Positions 36,807-46,813 are shown, counted from the stretch's first letter. The stretch is DNA of 64,000 nt from Halarcobacter anaerophilus (GCF_006459125.1 NZ_CP041070.1:744001-808000), one strand, 5' to 3'. Notes: generated from the sequence alone by a model not told the origin. Made by a program: numbers and translations.

Positions 36807-37564
36807 TGGGAAAAATAGGTTTTGACGTAAATAACGAGTTTTTACCCTCTTTTGACAAGTTTCAAACGATGGTAAACAGAAGATTGATGTTTCTTAAACT
36901 TTATAATCAAGAAGTGCCTTGTGATATGAAGTTTTCAAAAAATGAAATTAATGAGTCGAAAAAAGAGACTCTTTTTAATATTTTTGCTAAAAAAATTTTA
37001 AAAAATTTAAAACATCCTACATATATTCAATCTCATATAACAAAGATTGATGTGGAATTGACAAACAAAATTAACACCTTTTTAAAAAAAGTGAATAAAA
37101 AGAGCGGCAGTTTATATAGATTTTCTCTTTTAAATAGCTTTGAAGAGAGAAATATCTCAACGGCTGCAAAATTGATTTGCATATTAGAAGAGTGCAATTA
37201 CTCTTTTTATTTAGACGGGGAGAAAATCTTTAAAAATTTTGTTTTAAATAAGATTTTGCGTTCTAGTGAAAACAGAGAAGTAAGCGTAAATTTGGACTCA
37301 ATAGATATAAAAAGCGAAGAGTATCTTTTTAAGACCAAAATTTTTACTTTTTGGGAGTTTATAAACAGCGAAAATTTAAAAATTGATAAACATATACAAA
37401 AAGCCGTTAACTGCATAAAAACTTCGGAATTCAATCAAGTATATCTTGTTTATCCAAAGAATGAAAATTTTAACAGACATATTCAAATCAAATGTGAAGA
37501 TTTGGCAAACAGTGAATATATGATTAAATTAATACCGTATTCTATGCGTTCAACATTAAGATAA
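36806..37564 (+). CDS. Hypothetical protein in the flavodoxin operon
   Basis: A 252-residue cytosolic protein, Lys/Asn-rich, without a signal or membrane segment. Its N-terminus (MGKIGFDVNNEFLPSFDKF) and predicted helices give no family I recognise. Its place between a DUF2325 gene and flavodoxin, under Fur-like sites, suggests a role in iron limitation. Confidence 0.65.
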   Translation: MGKIGFDVNNEFLPSFDKFQTMVNRRLMFLKLYNQEVPCDMKFSKNEINESKKETLFNIFAKKILKNLKHPTYIQSHITKIDVELTNKINTFLKKVNKKSGSLYRFSLLNSFEERNISTAAKLICILEECNYSFYLDGEKIFKNFVLNKILRSSENREVSVNLDSIDIKSEEYLFKTKIFTFWEFINSENLKIDKHIQKAVNCIKTSEFNQVYLVYPKNENFNRHIQIKCEDLANSEYMIKLIPYSMRSTLR

Positions 37565-37577
37565 AGGAAGAAAAAAA

Positions 37578-38069
37578 ATGAAAGCAATATTTTATGCAAG
37601 CAGCACCGGTAATACAGAAGATGTAGCAAATAAAATAAAAGATAAACTAGAAGATTTTGAACTTATTGATATAGCCTCACAGGGAGTATCGAAAATAAGT
37701 GAATGTGATTCGTTGATAATAGGAACACCTACTTGGGGTGAAGGAGATTTACAAGATGATTGGGAAGATAGTTTTGATGAATTACAAGAAATAGATTTTT
37801 CAAATAAAACAGTTGCTTTGTTTGGTCTAGGTGATCAAGAAAACTATTATGATGAGTTTGTAAACGCTATGGGAACTATGTATGAAGCTTTAAAAAGTAA
37901 AGGTGCAAATATTATAGGATTTACCTCTACTCAAGGATATGAATATGAAGAATCAACTGCTGAACTTGATGGAAAATTTGTAGGTTTGGTACTTGATGAA
38001 GACAATCAACCCGAACTTACGGATGAAAGAATTGCAAACTGGATAAGTGATATAAAAACAAAACTATAA
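37578..38069 (+). CDS. fldA: Long-chain-type flavodoxin
   Basis: A 163-residue flavodoxin. The FMN phosphate loop is ASSTGNTEDVA (residues 7-17), the isoalloxazine-contact loops are TPTWGEGDLQDDWED (near 51) and LGLGDQENYYDEF-like (FGLGDQENYYDEF, near 80), and the C-terminal half carries the usual long-chain loop (TSTQGYEYEESTAELDGKFVGL). It is an electron carrier that replaces ferredoxin when iron is scarce, fitting the Fur-like operators at the head of this operon. Confidence 0.95.
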   Translation: MKAIFYASSTGNTEDVANKIKDKLEDFELIDIASQGVSKISECDSLIIGTPTWGEGDLQDDWEDSFDELQEIDFSNKTVALFGLGDQENYYDEFVNAMGTMYEALKSKGANIIGFTSTQGYEYEESTAELDGKFVGLVLDEDNQPELTDERIANWISDIKTKL

Positions 38070-38141
38070 TATTGATAACTGTTATTAAAGTTTAAAGTAA
38101 AATCTGTTAATATTACAAAATTAATATAGATTATCATTTTC
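38070..38141 (+). promoter_or_regulatory. Fur-box-like sites upstream of the porin
   Basis: Two sites: TATTGATAAC at 38070-38079, the reverse complement of the shared 10-mer GTTATCAATA, and AATATAGATTATCATTTTC at 38123-38141, 14 of 19 to the Fur consensus. Both lie between the flavodoxin stop and the porin start. Confidence 0.55.
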
Positions 38142-38168
38142 TATATTAAAACACAAGGAGAACAATTA

Positions 38169-39356
38169 ATGAAAAAAATTAGTCTAGTAGCAGCTTCTTT
38201 ACTATTATCTAGTAACTTAGTAGCAAATAATAGTATAGAAGAGGCTATTAAAGGTGGAACAATAAGCGGTGACGTAACACTTTACGGTGAGAGACAAAAT
38301 AACAGCGGTCACAATACAGCTGATGAAAACGTAAAAGATTCTGGTTTTACAATGGGATCAATTAATCTTATGTATGAAACAGGAGACTTTAACGGTTTTA
38401 AAGCAGCTGTAGGATTTAGAGGTAATCATGATTTTTCAGAAGTAGAAGATAATGATTATTTTAACGAAGATGATGAGGGATACCAAGAAAAAACCGCTAT
38501 TCTTCATACTGCAAATATCTCTTATACAAATGCTTATTTCGGTTTAACTTTCGGTAGACAAGAGATTGATTTGGAGTGGATGGGTGATTTTCATGAAGCT
38601 GCCGTATTAGCTGTGACAGCTATTCCCGATACGACAATTGTTGCCGGATATTCTGAAAGAATTGCAGTTGCCGATGAAGATGCCTTTTTAGAAAAATTCG
38701 ATGACCTTGGTGACGGAGCATTTGTTTTAGATGCAAAGTATGAAGGTATTGAAAATTTAGTATTAAATCCATACTACTATAATGTTGATAAAGATGTTGA
38801 AGATGAAGATACGGGAAGACATAGAAATGCAGATGCCTCTTGGTATGGTTTAAAAGCGGATTTTGATACGGAAATGTTCGGAATTACACTTCACGGTGCA
38901 AAATCATCGGAAGATGAAAATGGAGTGGATGACGGACAGATTGTTCATGCAGAAGGTAGATTAAATATTGCGGGATTAGGTTTAGCAGCAGGATATATAA
39001 AGACTGATTCAGACGGAGGAATCGGTTCAATGGATGCAGCAGGAGACAATATTAATCCTTTTGATGCAATTATCGGAGGGGATGGTAACCAAGTCTATTC
39101 AACCGATGCAAAAACAGCTTATATTGCCGCAACTTATGAATTGGCAGGAATTGGATTAACAGCTGTTTACGGGCAAACAAAATATGACAATGAAGATGAT
39201 GAAATAAAAGAAAAAGAGTTTGATTTAGGTGCTGAATACGGAATTACCGAAAATCTAAGTGTTGCTGCACTTTATATTAATGTAGATTCGGATAAACCAA
39301 CTGAAGATTATGAAGATTACGATAAATTTACTCTAACTTTACAATACTCTTTTTAA
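38169..39356 (+). CDS. Opr-family outer membrane porin
   Basis: A 395-residue beta-barrel protein with signal peptide (KKISLVAASLLLSSNLVA, cut near residue 20) and alternating strands rich in Gly, Asp and aromatic residues, ending in Phe (LTLQYSF), the BAM signal. The mature protein is strongly acidic. It is of the Campylobacterota Opr/OprD-like porin type; what passes is unknown, but the Fur-like sites upstream hint at control by iron. A bidirectional terminator follows. Confidence 0.85.
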   Translation: MKKISLVAASLLLSSNLVANNSIEEAIKGGTISGDVTLYGERQNNSGHNTADENVKDSGFTMGSINLMYETGDFNGFKAAVGFRGNHDFSEVEDNDYFNEDDEGYQEKTAILHTANISYTNAYFGLTFGRQEIDLEWMGDFHEAAVLAVTAIPDTTIVAGYSERIAVADEDAFLEKFDDLGDGAFVLDAKYEGIENLVLNPYYYNVDKDVEDEDTGRHRNADASWYGLKADFDTEMFGITLHGAKSSEDENGVDDGQIVHAEGRLNIAGLGLAAGYIKTDSDGGIGSMDAAGDNINPFDAIIGGDGNQVYSTDAKTAYIAATYELAGIGLTAVYGQTKYDNEDDEIKEKEFDLGAEYGITENLSVAALYINVDSDKPTEDYEDYDKFTLTLQYSF

Positions 39357-39372
39357 AAAAGAAAGTGTATAG

Positions 39373-39406
39373 AAAAGGGAAGAAAAATCATTTCTTCCCT
39401 TTTTTT
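39373..39406. terminator. Bidirectional terminator between the porin and the GGDEF-EAL gene
   Basis: A 13-bp perfect stem AAAAGGGAAGAAA / TTTCTTCCCTTTT with a 5-base loop, followed by T residues on the plus strand and T-rich on the minus strand. Confidence 0.9.
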
Positions 39407-41297
39407 ATAAGTTTTCTTCAGGTTTGGAAAAGTAAAAACCTTGAGAATATTCGATTTTTAACTCTTTTACTTTCTCATATATTTTCTCATCGCTTACAAA
39501 CTCGGCAATCACTTTTATATTTGCCTCTTTTGCAAAGTTTACGATATTTTTTACAACCAAATAAGAGACTTTGTCATCTAGTATTTTTCTTATTATATTT
39601 CCGTCAATTTTTATAAAATCTGTTTTTATTTCCGTTAAATAAATAAAGTTTGAATAACCACTTCCAAAATCGTCTATATAGAGTTTGTAGCCTAAGTTTT
39701 TCAGCATAAGAAGATTCTTTTTTGCTCCGTCGTAATTTATAATATCTTCATTCTCTACTATTTCCAACCCTAATCTATTTGGGATATCGGGTTCATTTGC
39801 ATAGTTTCTAAGAATTGCCAAAATCGAATCATTTACCACATCTTGAGGATTTAGATTAACATTTAAAGAGATATCTTTATTTTCCAAAAGTTTTTTATAA
39901 CAAATATCTAATACGTATTTTGTAATATTTCTTGAGATAAAAGTTCCTTTTATTACAGGAAAGATTTTATCAGGGGTTATAATTTCACCTTTTTTATTAA
40001 TTACTCTTAATAAAGCTTCATAATGTGAAGTATCTAAATTTTCATTATTTACGATTTTTTGATAATAACAAGTTAATCTTCTCTCTTCTATGGCATCTTT
40101 TATATCGTTTATTGTCATATAAAAGTTTTCATTTTGTTCATTTGAGTAAATTTCGATTTTATTTCTACCCTTGTTTTTTGCATTATACAGTGCAATATCG
40201 GCTAATTTGAAAGCATCTTGAAAAGTTCTTGATTTCCCCGGAGTAAGATTAACTCCTATTGATACCGTAAGGTTTATACTCTCTGTTTCGGAAATTCTAA
40301 ATTTACTTTCTTGAATAGAATTAAAGACTCTTTCAAGTACGTTTAACGCGGATAAATGATTTTTCCTTTTTGTTTTTATAAGAATAAGAAACTCTTCTCC
40401 TCCGTATCTTACTATTGTATCGTCATTTACTCTTGTGCAAAGCTGCATAATATTTGCAACTTGTTTTAAGATTCTGTCTCCTGCATCATGTCCGTAGGTG
40501 TCATTGATTTTTTTGAAATAATCGATATCTATGGCAACTAAAAGATAATCATTTAAATTGATAAAATCTTTGTGCTCTTGAAGATAGTTTCTGTTAAATA
40601 CATTGGTTAGTTTATCAATAAAGGCACTTTTTTTAGCCGTTACATATTTTATTGTTTGAACGACTAAGGCAATAATAAAAAACAAAATAATCAAAATAAT
40701 CGTGATAATGGCATATTTCATTATTTTGATAATTTTATTTATATCTTCGATTTTTTTTACGGAGAAATCAATTGCCAAAATAAGTTTGACTTCATTTTTA
40801 TTCAAAATAGGGATTAAATAGGTAATTGAGAGCTGATGTAAAAGAGGTTGTTTTATTAAAACGGGATTTTTAGTTTTGAAAATTTCAAGCCACTTGGGAC
40901 TGTCAATATCAAATTTTTGATTAATAAAAGCCTTGTCCTCTTCTGCCGCATCTGCTAAAAATCTAAAAACTCCTTTTTTGTCCCTATAAAGCAGATATGC
41001 GTATTTGATATTTTTTGTTAAAAGGATATTTAGATTTTTTTCAACTTCTTTATGTAAGTTTTCATCTTTTTTAATATCTTCTATATAATTTGAGCTGTTT
41101 TTTAATAATTTGGAGATAGCTTTTGAGCTGTTTAAAGAGATGGAAATAACGTCACTAATAGAGATACTAAGCATTTTTTGTTCTAATTTTTTTTCCAGTT
41201 TTATTGTTCCGTAAAGAACAACAAACATTGATACAAAGATTATAAGAGAGAATAAGATTAAGTATTTTGGATTTTTTATTACGAATTTATTTTTCAT
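39405..41297 (-). CDS. Membrane GGDEF-EAL c-di-GMP turnover protein
   Basis: A 630-residue protein: TM1 at about 12-30, periplasmic sensor (about 32-192), TM2 at 194-215, GGDEF at about 225-390 with active GGEEF (VRYGGEEFLILI) and EAL at about 405-628 (YEALLRV, NVNLNPQDV, DDFGSGYSNFIYL, KIDGNIIR). Both domains keep active-site motifs, so it may both make and break c-di-GMP. It overlaps the small periplasmic gene by 11 bases; that gene in turn overlaps the TonB receptor, giving a receptor/periplasmic/c-di-GMP operon. Confidence 0.9.
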   Translation of the reverse strand: MKNKFVIKNPKYLILFSLIIFVSMFVVLYGTIKLEKKLEQKMLSISISDVISISLNSSKAISKLLKNSSNYIEDIKKDENLHKEVEKNLNILLTKNIKYAYLLYRDKKGVFRFLADAAEEDKAFINQKFDIDSPKWLEIFKTKNPVLIKQPLLHQLSITYLIPILNKNEVKLILAIDFSVKKIEDINKIIKIMKYAIITIILIILFFIIALVVQTIKYVTAKKSAFIDKLTNVFNRNYLQEHKDFINLNDYLLVAIDIDYFKKINDTYGHDAGDRILKQVANIMQLCTRVNDDTIVRYGGEEFLILIKTKRKNHLSALNVLERVFNSIQESKFRISETESINLTVSIGVNLTPGKSRTFQDAFKLADIALYNAKNKGRNKIEIYSNEQNENFYMTINDIKDAIEERRLTCYYQKIVNNENLDTSHYEALLRVINKKGEIITPDKIFPVIKGTFISRNITKYVLDICYKKLLENKDISLNVNLNPQDVVNDSILAILRNYANEPDIPNRLGLEIVENEDIINYDGAKKNLLMLKNLGYKLYIDDFGSGYSNFIYLTEIKTDFIKIDGNIIRKILDDKVSYLVVKNIVNFAKEANIKVIAEFVSDEKIYEKVKELKIEYSQGFYFSKPEENL

Positions 41298-41754
41298 CGT
41301 AATCCTCTATGAACTGATTATACTCTTTTGGAAGTTTTATTCTTTTTTTATTTAATCTTTTTTTGATTAAGACAATATTGGGGCGGCTTTTACTCCAAAA
41401 AAAAGCACCTAAAAATTTTCTGTTTTTTAGAAGTTTTTTATAATTGTTTGTAAAGAAAATTTTATTTTTTTCACCTTCACATTTTTTTAGATTAACTTTG
41501 TATTTTATAAAAATAAAGTTGGCTTCTTCACAATTATGAACTAAATCTACTTTGCTTGAATAGACTTTTTCATCCAATCTTTTTAAGTGGGGAATATAGA
41601 GTTTGACTTTTTTATCTTTTACTATATCTTTTGCAATTTTACTTATGATTTTTGCTTCTAAATCAATTACTTTATCATATTCATCAATCAAATATGTATA
41701 GTTTCGTGCTTCTAAAGAGAGAATCAATAAAGCTACTATAAATAAAACTCTCAT
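41287..41754 (-). CDS. Small periplasmic protein, possible YfiR-like regulator
   Basis: A 155-residue protein with a signal peptide (MRVLFIVALLILSLEA). The mature part is basic and contains VDLVHNCEEANFIFIKYK and NKIFFTNNYKKLLKN. The ATG at 41754 shares its A with the TonB receptor stop (TAATG), so it is preferred over an in-frame TTG 12 bases upstream. TonB receptor, YfiR-like repressor and diguanylate cyclase often form one operon in other proteobacteria; the YfiR assignment here rests on position and size rather than clear motifs. Confidence 0.6.
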   Translation of the reverse strand: MRVLFIVALLILSLEARNYTYLIDEYDKVIDLEAKIISKIAKDIVKDKKVKLYIPHLKRLDEKVYSSKVDLVHNCEEANFIFIKYKVNLKKCEGEKNKIFFTNNYKKLLKNRKFLGAFFWSKSRPNIVLIKKRLNKKRIKLPKEYNQFIEDYDEK

Positions 41755-43634
41755 TAAAATCTCCAATTTAAGCTAAATGAAACTTCTCTATCATAATCAT
41801 CAATTAAAGATAGAGTAGGACCGTTAATGATTGATTGAGTTGATTTATCAAGTAAATTTGCTGCTTTTAAACTAAAACTTAAATTTTTTGTAAAATTATA
41901 AGTCGCACCTAAATTTAGATCAAAACTATCGTCTACATCCAAATCCATATAGGTAAAACCTTTTCTGTAAAGAACTGAAGCAAAATAACTAAACTTGTCA
42001 AAACTTTGCATATATTTAAAATATCCGCCGTGGGTATAGTTGTTTTCATTTTCCGTTAATTGGCTGGAAAAATAGTTTAGTTCTACTTTGCTTGTCTTGT
42101 TTATATTGTATAAATAGTCAAAAATAAAACCGTTTGTTTTTATAGTATGGTCAATATTTATAAAACCTATTGATTTTTCATGATATATATAATCATCAAT
42201 ATGTACGTTAAAATATTCTAAACTTATTCTGCTTTTGTTATATGTATAAGCCGTATCAAAAGTGAAATATTTATATTTCTGAGAATCTATTTTGTGATCT
42301 AAAAAAGATGAAAAATCAGTGTTATAAAATGAAGGAGGAATATGACTTATAGTATAAAAAGTTTTAAAACCTAAATTTTTTGTAGGAAGATATATGGAAC
42401 CTATTCTGTAAAGAGTCTCGGTGCTATCTTCCATATAACCGTTTCTATGATATTTATCTACTTTAAAATTTCCTATTAAGATAAGATTATCTAAAATTTT
42501 ATAATCATCTTGTATTGCAAGAGAGTATGAAGTCTCTTCATTAAAATCGTAAATCTCTCCAACTTTTGTGTTATTTATTTTTCTGTTTTTAGTATCATAT
42601 TTAATATTTTTTATATTAAAAGCCGTAAAAAAATTGTTTTTTCGTGTTTTAAACTCTTTTGAAAGAGAAGCCGTTGTTTTGGTTAATTTTATATCTTCTT
42701 CATATGCTTTTATCCAATCTATTTTCATGGGGTTAAAATATGCAGGAATAGATATTCCTTCTTTATTTTCTTCTTTATACTCTCTATTTTGAACATCAAC
42801 AGAAAGCGTAAATTTCAGGGATTTGTCCCTTTAAAATTTAGTGCTGTAATTTATAAAAAAATCGTTTGATGAGGTTTCTCCGTCATCTGATAAAGAGTCA
42901 AAAGACAATCCTTGGTAGTTGTCTTTTTTTAGGGTTGTATATGCTACGTTAATAGTGTTATTTCCGTCACCAATGTCTAGAAAAACATATTGCTGCGAGC
43001 TATTTGCATTTAAGTTGTTTTTATTATAATCTCTTTTAAAAAAATTATTTTGATTTGCAAAATAGGCAAAATATGACCAACCGTTTTCTAAAACAGTTGC
43101 ATAAGAGATCTCTTGAGAATTTGTACTTTTACTTGTTATTGTTGTTTTTAGATTTGCACCGTTCTCTTTTGAGGCTTTTTTAGTATATACTCTGATAAAT
43201 TCAATTCCTGTTTTATTTCCTAAAGTAAAAGAACCTTCACCGTAATAAACTTCAATATAATCAATAAGAGAAATAGGAAGATCATACCAACTTAAAAACG
43301 GAGATTGGGTATGTGCGGAACTTACTTCATGGTCATTAATAAAAAGTCTGAAAAAGCCACTTGCATCGGCTTTTGTTCCCACAAGAGACAAAGTACTTAC
43401 TCCTAAAGCATTTCTATTTAGACTTGTAATAGGAAGCTCTTTTAATACTTCGCTTAGCTTGTCATACTGCATAAGTTTTAACTCTTTTTGGGAGTAGATT
43501 CTTGCATGACCCATTTTTTCATTTAGTGTTTGAAGTGAATTTTTTGAAGTATCTTCATACTCTTCTAAGAGATTTTGTAAAGAGGAGGCAGAACAAAAAT
43601 TAAAAAGTAATAAAATTAAAAGTAGTCTAGACAC
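41754..43634 (-). pseudogene. TonB-dependent outer membrane receptor interrupted by one in-frame TAA
   Basis: Two parts in the same frame. The first (43634-42831, 267 residues) has a signal peptide, a plug domain (SEVLKELPITSLNRNALG, then IDYIEVYYGEGSFTLGN) and the start of the barrel. After a TAA at 42831-42833 the frame stays open (RDKSLKFTLSVDVQNREYK onward) to 41754, giving the rest of the barrel with a C-terminal SLNWRF. Without the stop it would be about 625 residues, a normal receptor size. A single A-to-T change (AAA to TAA) could explain it, as could a sequencing error. The ligand, perhaps a siderophore or heme, is unknown. Confidence 0.82.
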
Positions 43635-43750
43635 TAATTTCCTAATGAATGGTTTTTCATTTATTATTATACTTTTTATCTTTTAAAGATTAGTAAAAAG
43701 TTAAAAAAAGATTTTTTGAAAGATCTTCTAAAAAAGGAGATCTTCCAAAT

Positions 43751-44911
43751 TTATTTATTTTCTTCCAAAAGATGTTCATATCTTTTATCCGTTAATAGTT
43801 TTAAAAAGGCTACTAAAGCATCGATTTTTCTATCATTTTGTTTTTTTGCTTTTAATTCATCCAAAGATATAGTATCTTTTACTTCCGGTTCTTCCCAAGG
43901 TTTTTTTGTTTCCGGATTTATTTTTCTATCTTTATTGTTATATTTATCATAAAACTCAACAACTGTTCTTAAATCTTTAAAAACTCCGTTATGCATATAT
44001 GGAGCGGTTACGGCAACGTTTCTTAGTGTAGGAACTTTATATTTTCCTCTTTTGCTTTTGTCCGTAACCTCAGGATTTGCCAGTAATCCGTCGTCATGTA
44101 TTTTTACTCCGTTTTTAGCTCTTAAATTTTTGTTTTCAGGTACACCTATATTATGATATTCATAATTGGTAAAAGTTTCTCCTTTTTTATCTTCTCCTTT
44201 TAAAACATGGCAAGTTGCGCATGAGTTATTGTTATTTGAGAAGAACAAAGATCTTCCTAAATCTTCAAGAGGAGTCAAATCATATTTACCTTCTAAAAAT
44301 CTGTCATATTTTGAATCAAAAGGTGCAAACTCTTTTGTCATTTCAAACTTTTCGATAGAATCAGTCATAGCCCAATATGCTTTATCTACAGAGTTGAAAA
44401 TATTGTCTCCGTAAATAGTTTTTAGAGTATTAATATAATACTCATTCTCTTTTAATCTATCAACTACGCTTTTTTTGTCGGGCATTCCCATTTCAATAGG
44501 ATTTAAAGGAGGTCCGCCTGCTTGTCCTGCCAGTGTTGCTTCTCTACCGTCCCAAAATTGACCGCCTATGTATTTTTTCTTTTTTTTGTCATAATGGAAT
44601 TTAGGACTAAACATTGCGTAGGTTGCCGTAGGAGCTTGTCTGTCTCCTATTGATTTTCCGTTATCGCCCATAGATGCCATAGAGTTTACACCGTTGTTTC
44701 TGTCATCGGTAAAACCTTTTTGGGGATTATGGCAGGTTGCACAAGCCTGAGTTCTGTTTTTAGATAAATTTTTATCAAAAAAAAGCGCTTGTCCTAGTTG
44801 TTCTTTCATTTTTATTTTTTTTGCCAAATCTTCTTTTGTGGGTGTTGTATTTGAACAAGCATTTAAAAGAAATGCACTTAAAATAAAAGTGCCGAATTTC
44901 AAATATTTCAT
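43751..44911 (-). CDS. Di-heme cytochrome c peroxidase/MauG-family lipoprotein
   Basis: A 386-residue exported protein with lipobox LLNACS (Cys near 19) and two heme c sites, CATCH at about 57-61 and CATCH near 237. Other family marks are LFFDKNLSKN, FWDGREATLAGQAGGP and VAVTAPYMHNGVFKDLRTVVEFYDKY. It would reduce hydrogen peroxide or oxidise a periplasmic substrate. Its ATG overlaps the preceding hydroxylase stop by one base (TAATG), so it belongs to the imelysin operon. Confidence 0.92.
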   Translation of the reverse strand: MKYLKFGTFILSAFLLNACSNTTPTKEDLAKKIKMKEQLGQALFFDKNLSKNRTQACATCHNPQKGFTDDRNNGVNSMASMGDNGKSIGDRQAPTATYAMFSPKFHYDKKKKKYIGGQFWDGREATLAGQAGGPPLNPIEMGMPDKKSVVDRLKENEYYINTLKTIYGDNIFNSVDKAYWAMTDSIEKFEMTKEFAPFDSKYDRFLEGKYDLTPLEDLGRSLFFSNNNNSCATCHVLKGEDKKGETFTNYEYHNIGVPENKNLRAKNGVKIHDDGLLANPEVTDKSKRGKYKVPTLRNVAVTAPYMHNGVFKDLRTVVEFYDKYNNKDRKINPETKKPWEEPEVKDTISLDELKAKKQNDRKIDALVAFLKLLTDKRYEHLLEENK

Positions 44912-45813
44912 TAATTTTTCCTTCTTAAAATATTTATAAATGGATAAAATATAATTTTAATAAGCGACTCATAGTTTTTCATCTGTTCTTTTCTTAAACC
45001 GAATTTCAAAACATTCACTTCATGTGAAAGTTTTAAACTTCCGAAAACTCTGTCCCAAATAGCCAAATAACTTCCGTAATTTTTATTAAAATATTTTTTA
45101 CTGTGGTGTATTTGGTGTTGTTTTGGGGATATTAACCATTTTTCCAAAAATTTAAAGTATCCCAAAGGAATATGAGAGTGTCTTAAGTTAGAACCTAAAA
45201 GAGAAAAAACAAAAACAAAAATATTTGCTCCCAAGATTTCATAAAGTCCGATTTTTGAACCAAAAAAGTATATAAAAACTCCGGTTACCAAACCTATACT
45301 TAAAGAGTATCTAAAGCCGTATAAAATATTTTCAACGGGATGAACCCTGTAAAAAGTTAAAGGATTTAAAACTTTTGCACTATGATGTACTTTATGAAAA
45401 TCCCATAATAACGGGATTGTATGTAGAAATCTGTGAAGCCAATATCTAGTAAAGTCACTTACGACAAAGATTGTAATTGTATATAAAACAATAATCATTT
45501 CATAAGAGATAGATTGAATATGATTAAAACCAAAGTTATAGTATAAGTATTTATTTACTGAAAATGCTACTGTTTTTGCACTGATTACAATAGGAAAAAT
45601 CAGTGAAATTTTTATAAAGTATGATAATAAAAAGTAGTAATAATCAAGTTTTGAACTTGGATGCAACCAAAGTTTTGAACTGAAATTTACTCTTTTATAT
45701 TTTCTGTTAAAATAGATAAAAACTATTGCTATGGCAAAAGAAGAGAGTAGATAAATCCAATAAGTTCTTCTTCCTGAATTTATCAAATACTCAAATACTA
45801 AATAATCATTCAA
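44911..45813 (-). CDS. Sterol desaturase / fatty acid hydroxylase family membrane protein
   Basis: A 300-residue integral membrane di-iron enzyme. The His clusters are visible: HRFLHTIPLLWDFHKVHHS (near 128-146) and HQIHHSKKYFNKNYG (near 236). Members hydroxylate or desaturate lipids using oxygen and two irons. It has four to five hydrophobic segments. It sits in the middle of an iron-linked operon, 12 bases after the second imelysin gene. The substrate is unknown; sterols are unlikely in this group. Confidence 0.88.
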   Translation of the reverse strand: MNDYLVFEYLINSGRRTYWIYLLSSFAIAIVFIYFNRKYKRVNFSSKLWLHPSSKLDYYYFLLSYFIKISLIFPIVISAKTVAFSVNKYLYYNFGFNHIQSISYEMIIVLYTITIFVVSDFTRYWLHRFLHTIPLLWDFHKVHHSAKVLNPLTFYRVHPVENILYGFRYSLSIGLVTGVFIYFFGSKIGLYEILGANIFVFVFSLLGSNLRHSHIPLGYFKFLEKWLISPKQHQIHHSKKYFNKNYGSYLAIWDRVFGSLKLSHEVNVLKFGLRKEQMKNYESLIKIIFYPFINILRRKN

Positions 45814-45825
45814 TCTAAAATCCTC

Positions 45826-46812
45826 TTAATCCCCGTCTGCTTCAATAATTTTTGCATTAATAGAGAGCTCTTCAATAATTTCCAAAAACAGAATCAAATG
45901 AATATTGCTGACCTCTTCATATAACTCTTTAGCGTTTGAAAAATCGTCATTTTTTATATTTTTAACAAGTTTTAAAGAGTTGTTTATAGATTCTCTTAAA
46001 TCTTTCACCTGTGTACCATCGGTGATTTCAAGAAGATAATCTCCGTAATCTTTAAACTCTTTATTTTCGAAAATCTCTTTGAATGTCTCTAAAATAGCCT
46101 TTATAGCATTTGCGCTGTTTTTACTAAAATAGTATTCTGCTCTGCTGTTTAAAGGTTTCCCTTCATACTTTTTAGTCTCTCCTATTACGTCTCCTATTCT
46201 CCACTCTTTTAATTTATAAGTATTTTGGATAATTGCATTGATAGTAATAGAGTTGGCTTTTTTTAAATCACTTAAAAAGTTTTTCTCTTGGAGTTTATAT
46301 TCACTTTGTATCTCTAACATTAACTCTTTTAATCTATCAAGAATTGTTAAAACAATCAAATTAACTCTTTCATTTTTTATATCTTTTGAAAAAAGAGTAT
46401 ATTCTAAAGCATTGATTGATTTAAAAGAGTTTTTAAATAGGGCAATAGAGGGTGAATCACCGCTTTTTATCGCTCTGTCTAACTGTTTTGCAATATCTTC
46501 GCTGTTGTTGTGGAAAATATCGAAATATCTTGGAAGATCGATATAATCATCGTTTAAATCTCCCAACAAATAAAAAGCTTGAACACTTTTCCAAGATTTT
46601 ACCAATGAAGTAAAATCCTCTTTTGTTTTCTTCTCTTTTTTCTCTTCTACGGATTGCTTTAAAGTATCAATATCTTTTAAAGTTCTATTTACATCTTTTA
46701 ATATAACTTTTTCATAAAGATTTTTTAAAACCTCTTTGTTGTCTTTAGTATCATCTGCAACTGCAAAAAGTGATAATAAAGTAACTAATAATAAACTTTT
46801 AATTAATTTCAT
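45826..46812 (-). CDS. Imelysin-family periplasmic protein
   Basis: A 328-residue secreted protein with a signal peptide (LLLVTLLSLFAVADD). It is helical and has the imelysin phrases VKSWKSVQAFYLLGDLND (near 70), NALEYTLFSKD (near 133, in place of the classical G-x-H-x-x-E) and KEWRIGDVIGETKKYEGKP. Imelysins (peptidase M75, IrpA and EfeO relatives) are iron-regulated and thought to bind iron or act in its uptake. It lies two bases after the di-heme gene. Confidence 0.82.
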   Translation of the reverse strand: MKLIKSLLLVTLLSLFAVADDTKDNKEVLKNLYEKVILKDVNRTLKDIDTLKQSVEEKKEKKTKEDFTSLVKSWKSVQAFYLLGDLNDDYIDLPRYFDIFHNNSEDIAKQLDRAIKSGDSPSIALFKNSFKSINALEYTLFSKDIKNERVNLIVLTILDRLKELMLEIQSEYKLQEKNFLSDLKKANSITINAIIQNTYKLKEWRIGDVIGETKKYEGKPLNSRAEYYFSKNSANAIKAILETFKEIFENKEFKDYGDYLLEITDGTQVKDLRESINNSLKLVKNIKNDDFSNAKELYEEVSNIHLILFLEIIEELSINAKIIEADGD

Positions 46813-46813
46813 T

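Noticed and set aside
39365-39616. Plus-strand frame after the porin
   Set aside because: It runs through the terminator hairpin and lies opposite the EAL domain coding sequence.
41754-43634. A frameshift or two separate receptor genes
   Set aside because: Both segments lie in the same frame, 102 bases apart, and the frame between them is open except for one TAA, so one interrupted gene fits better.
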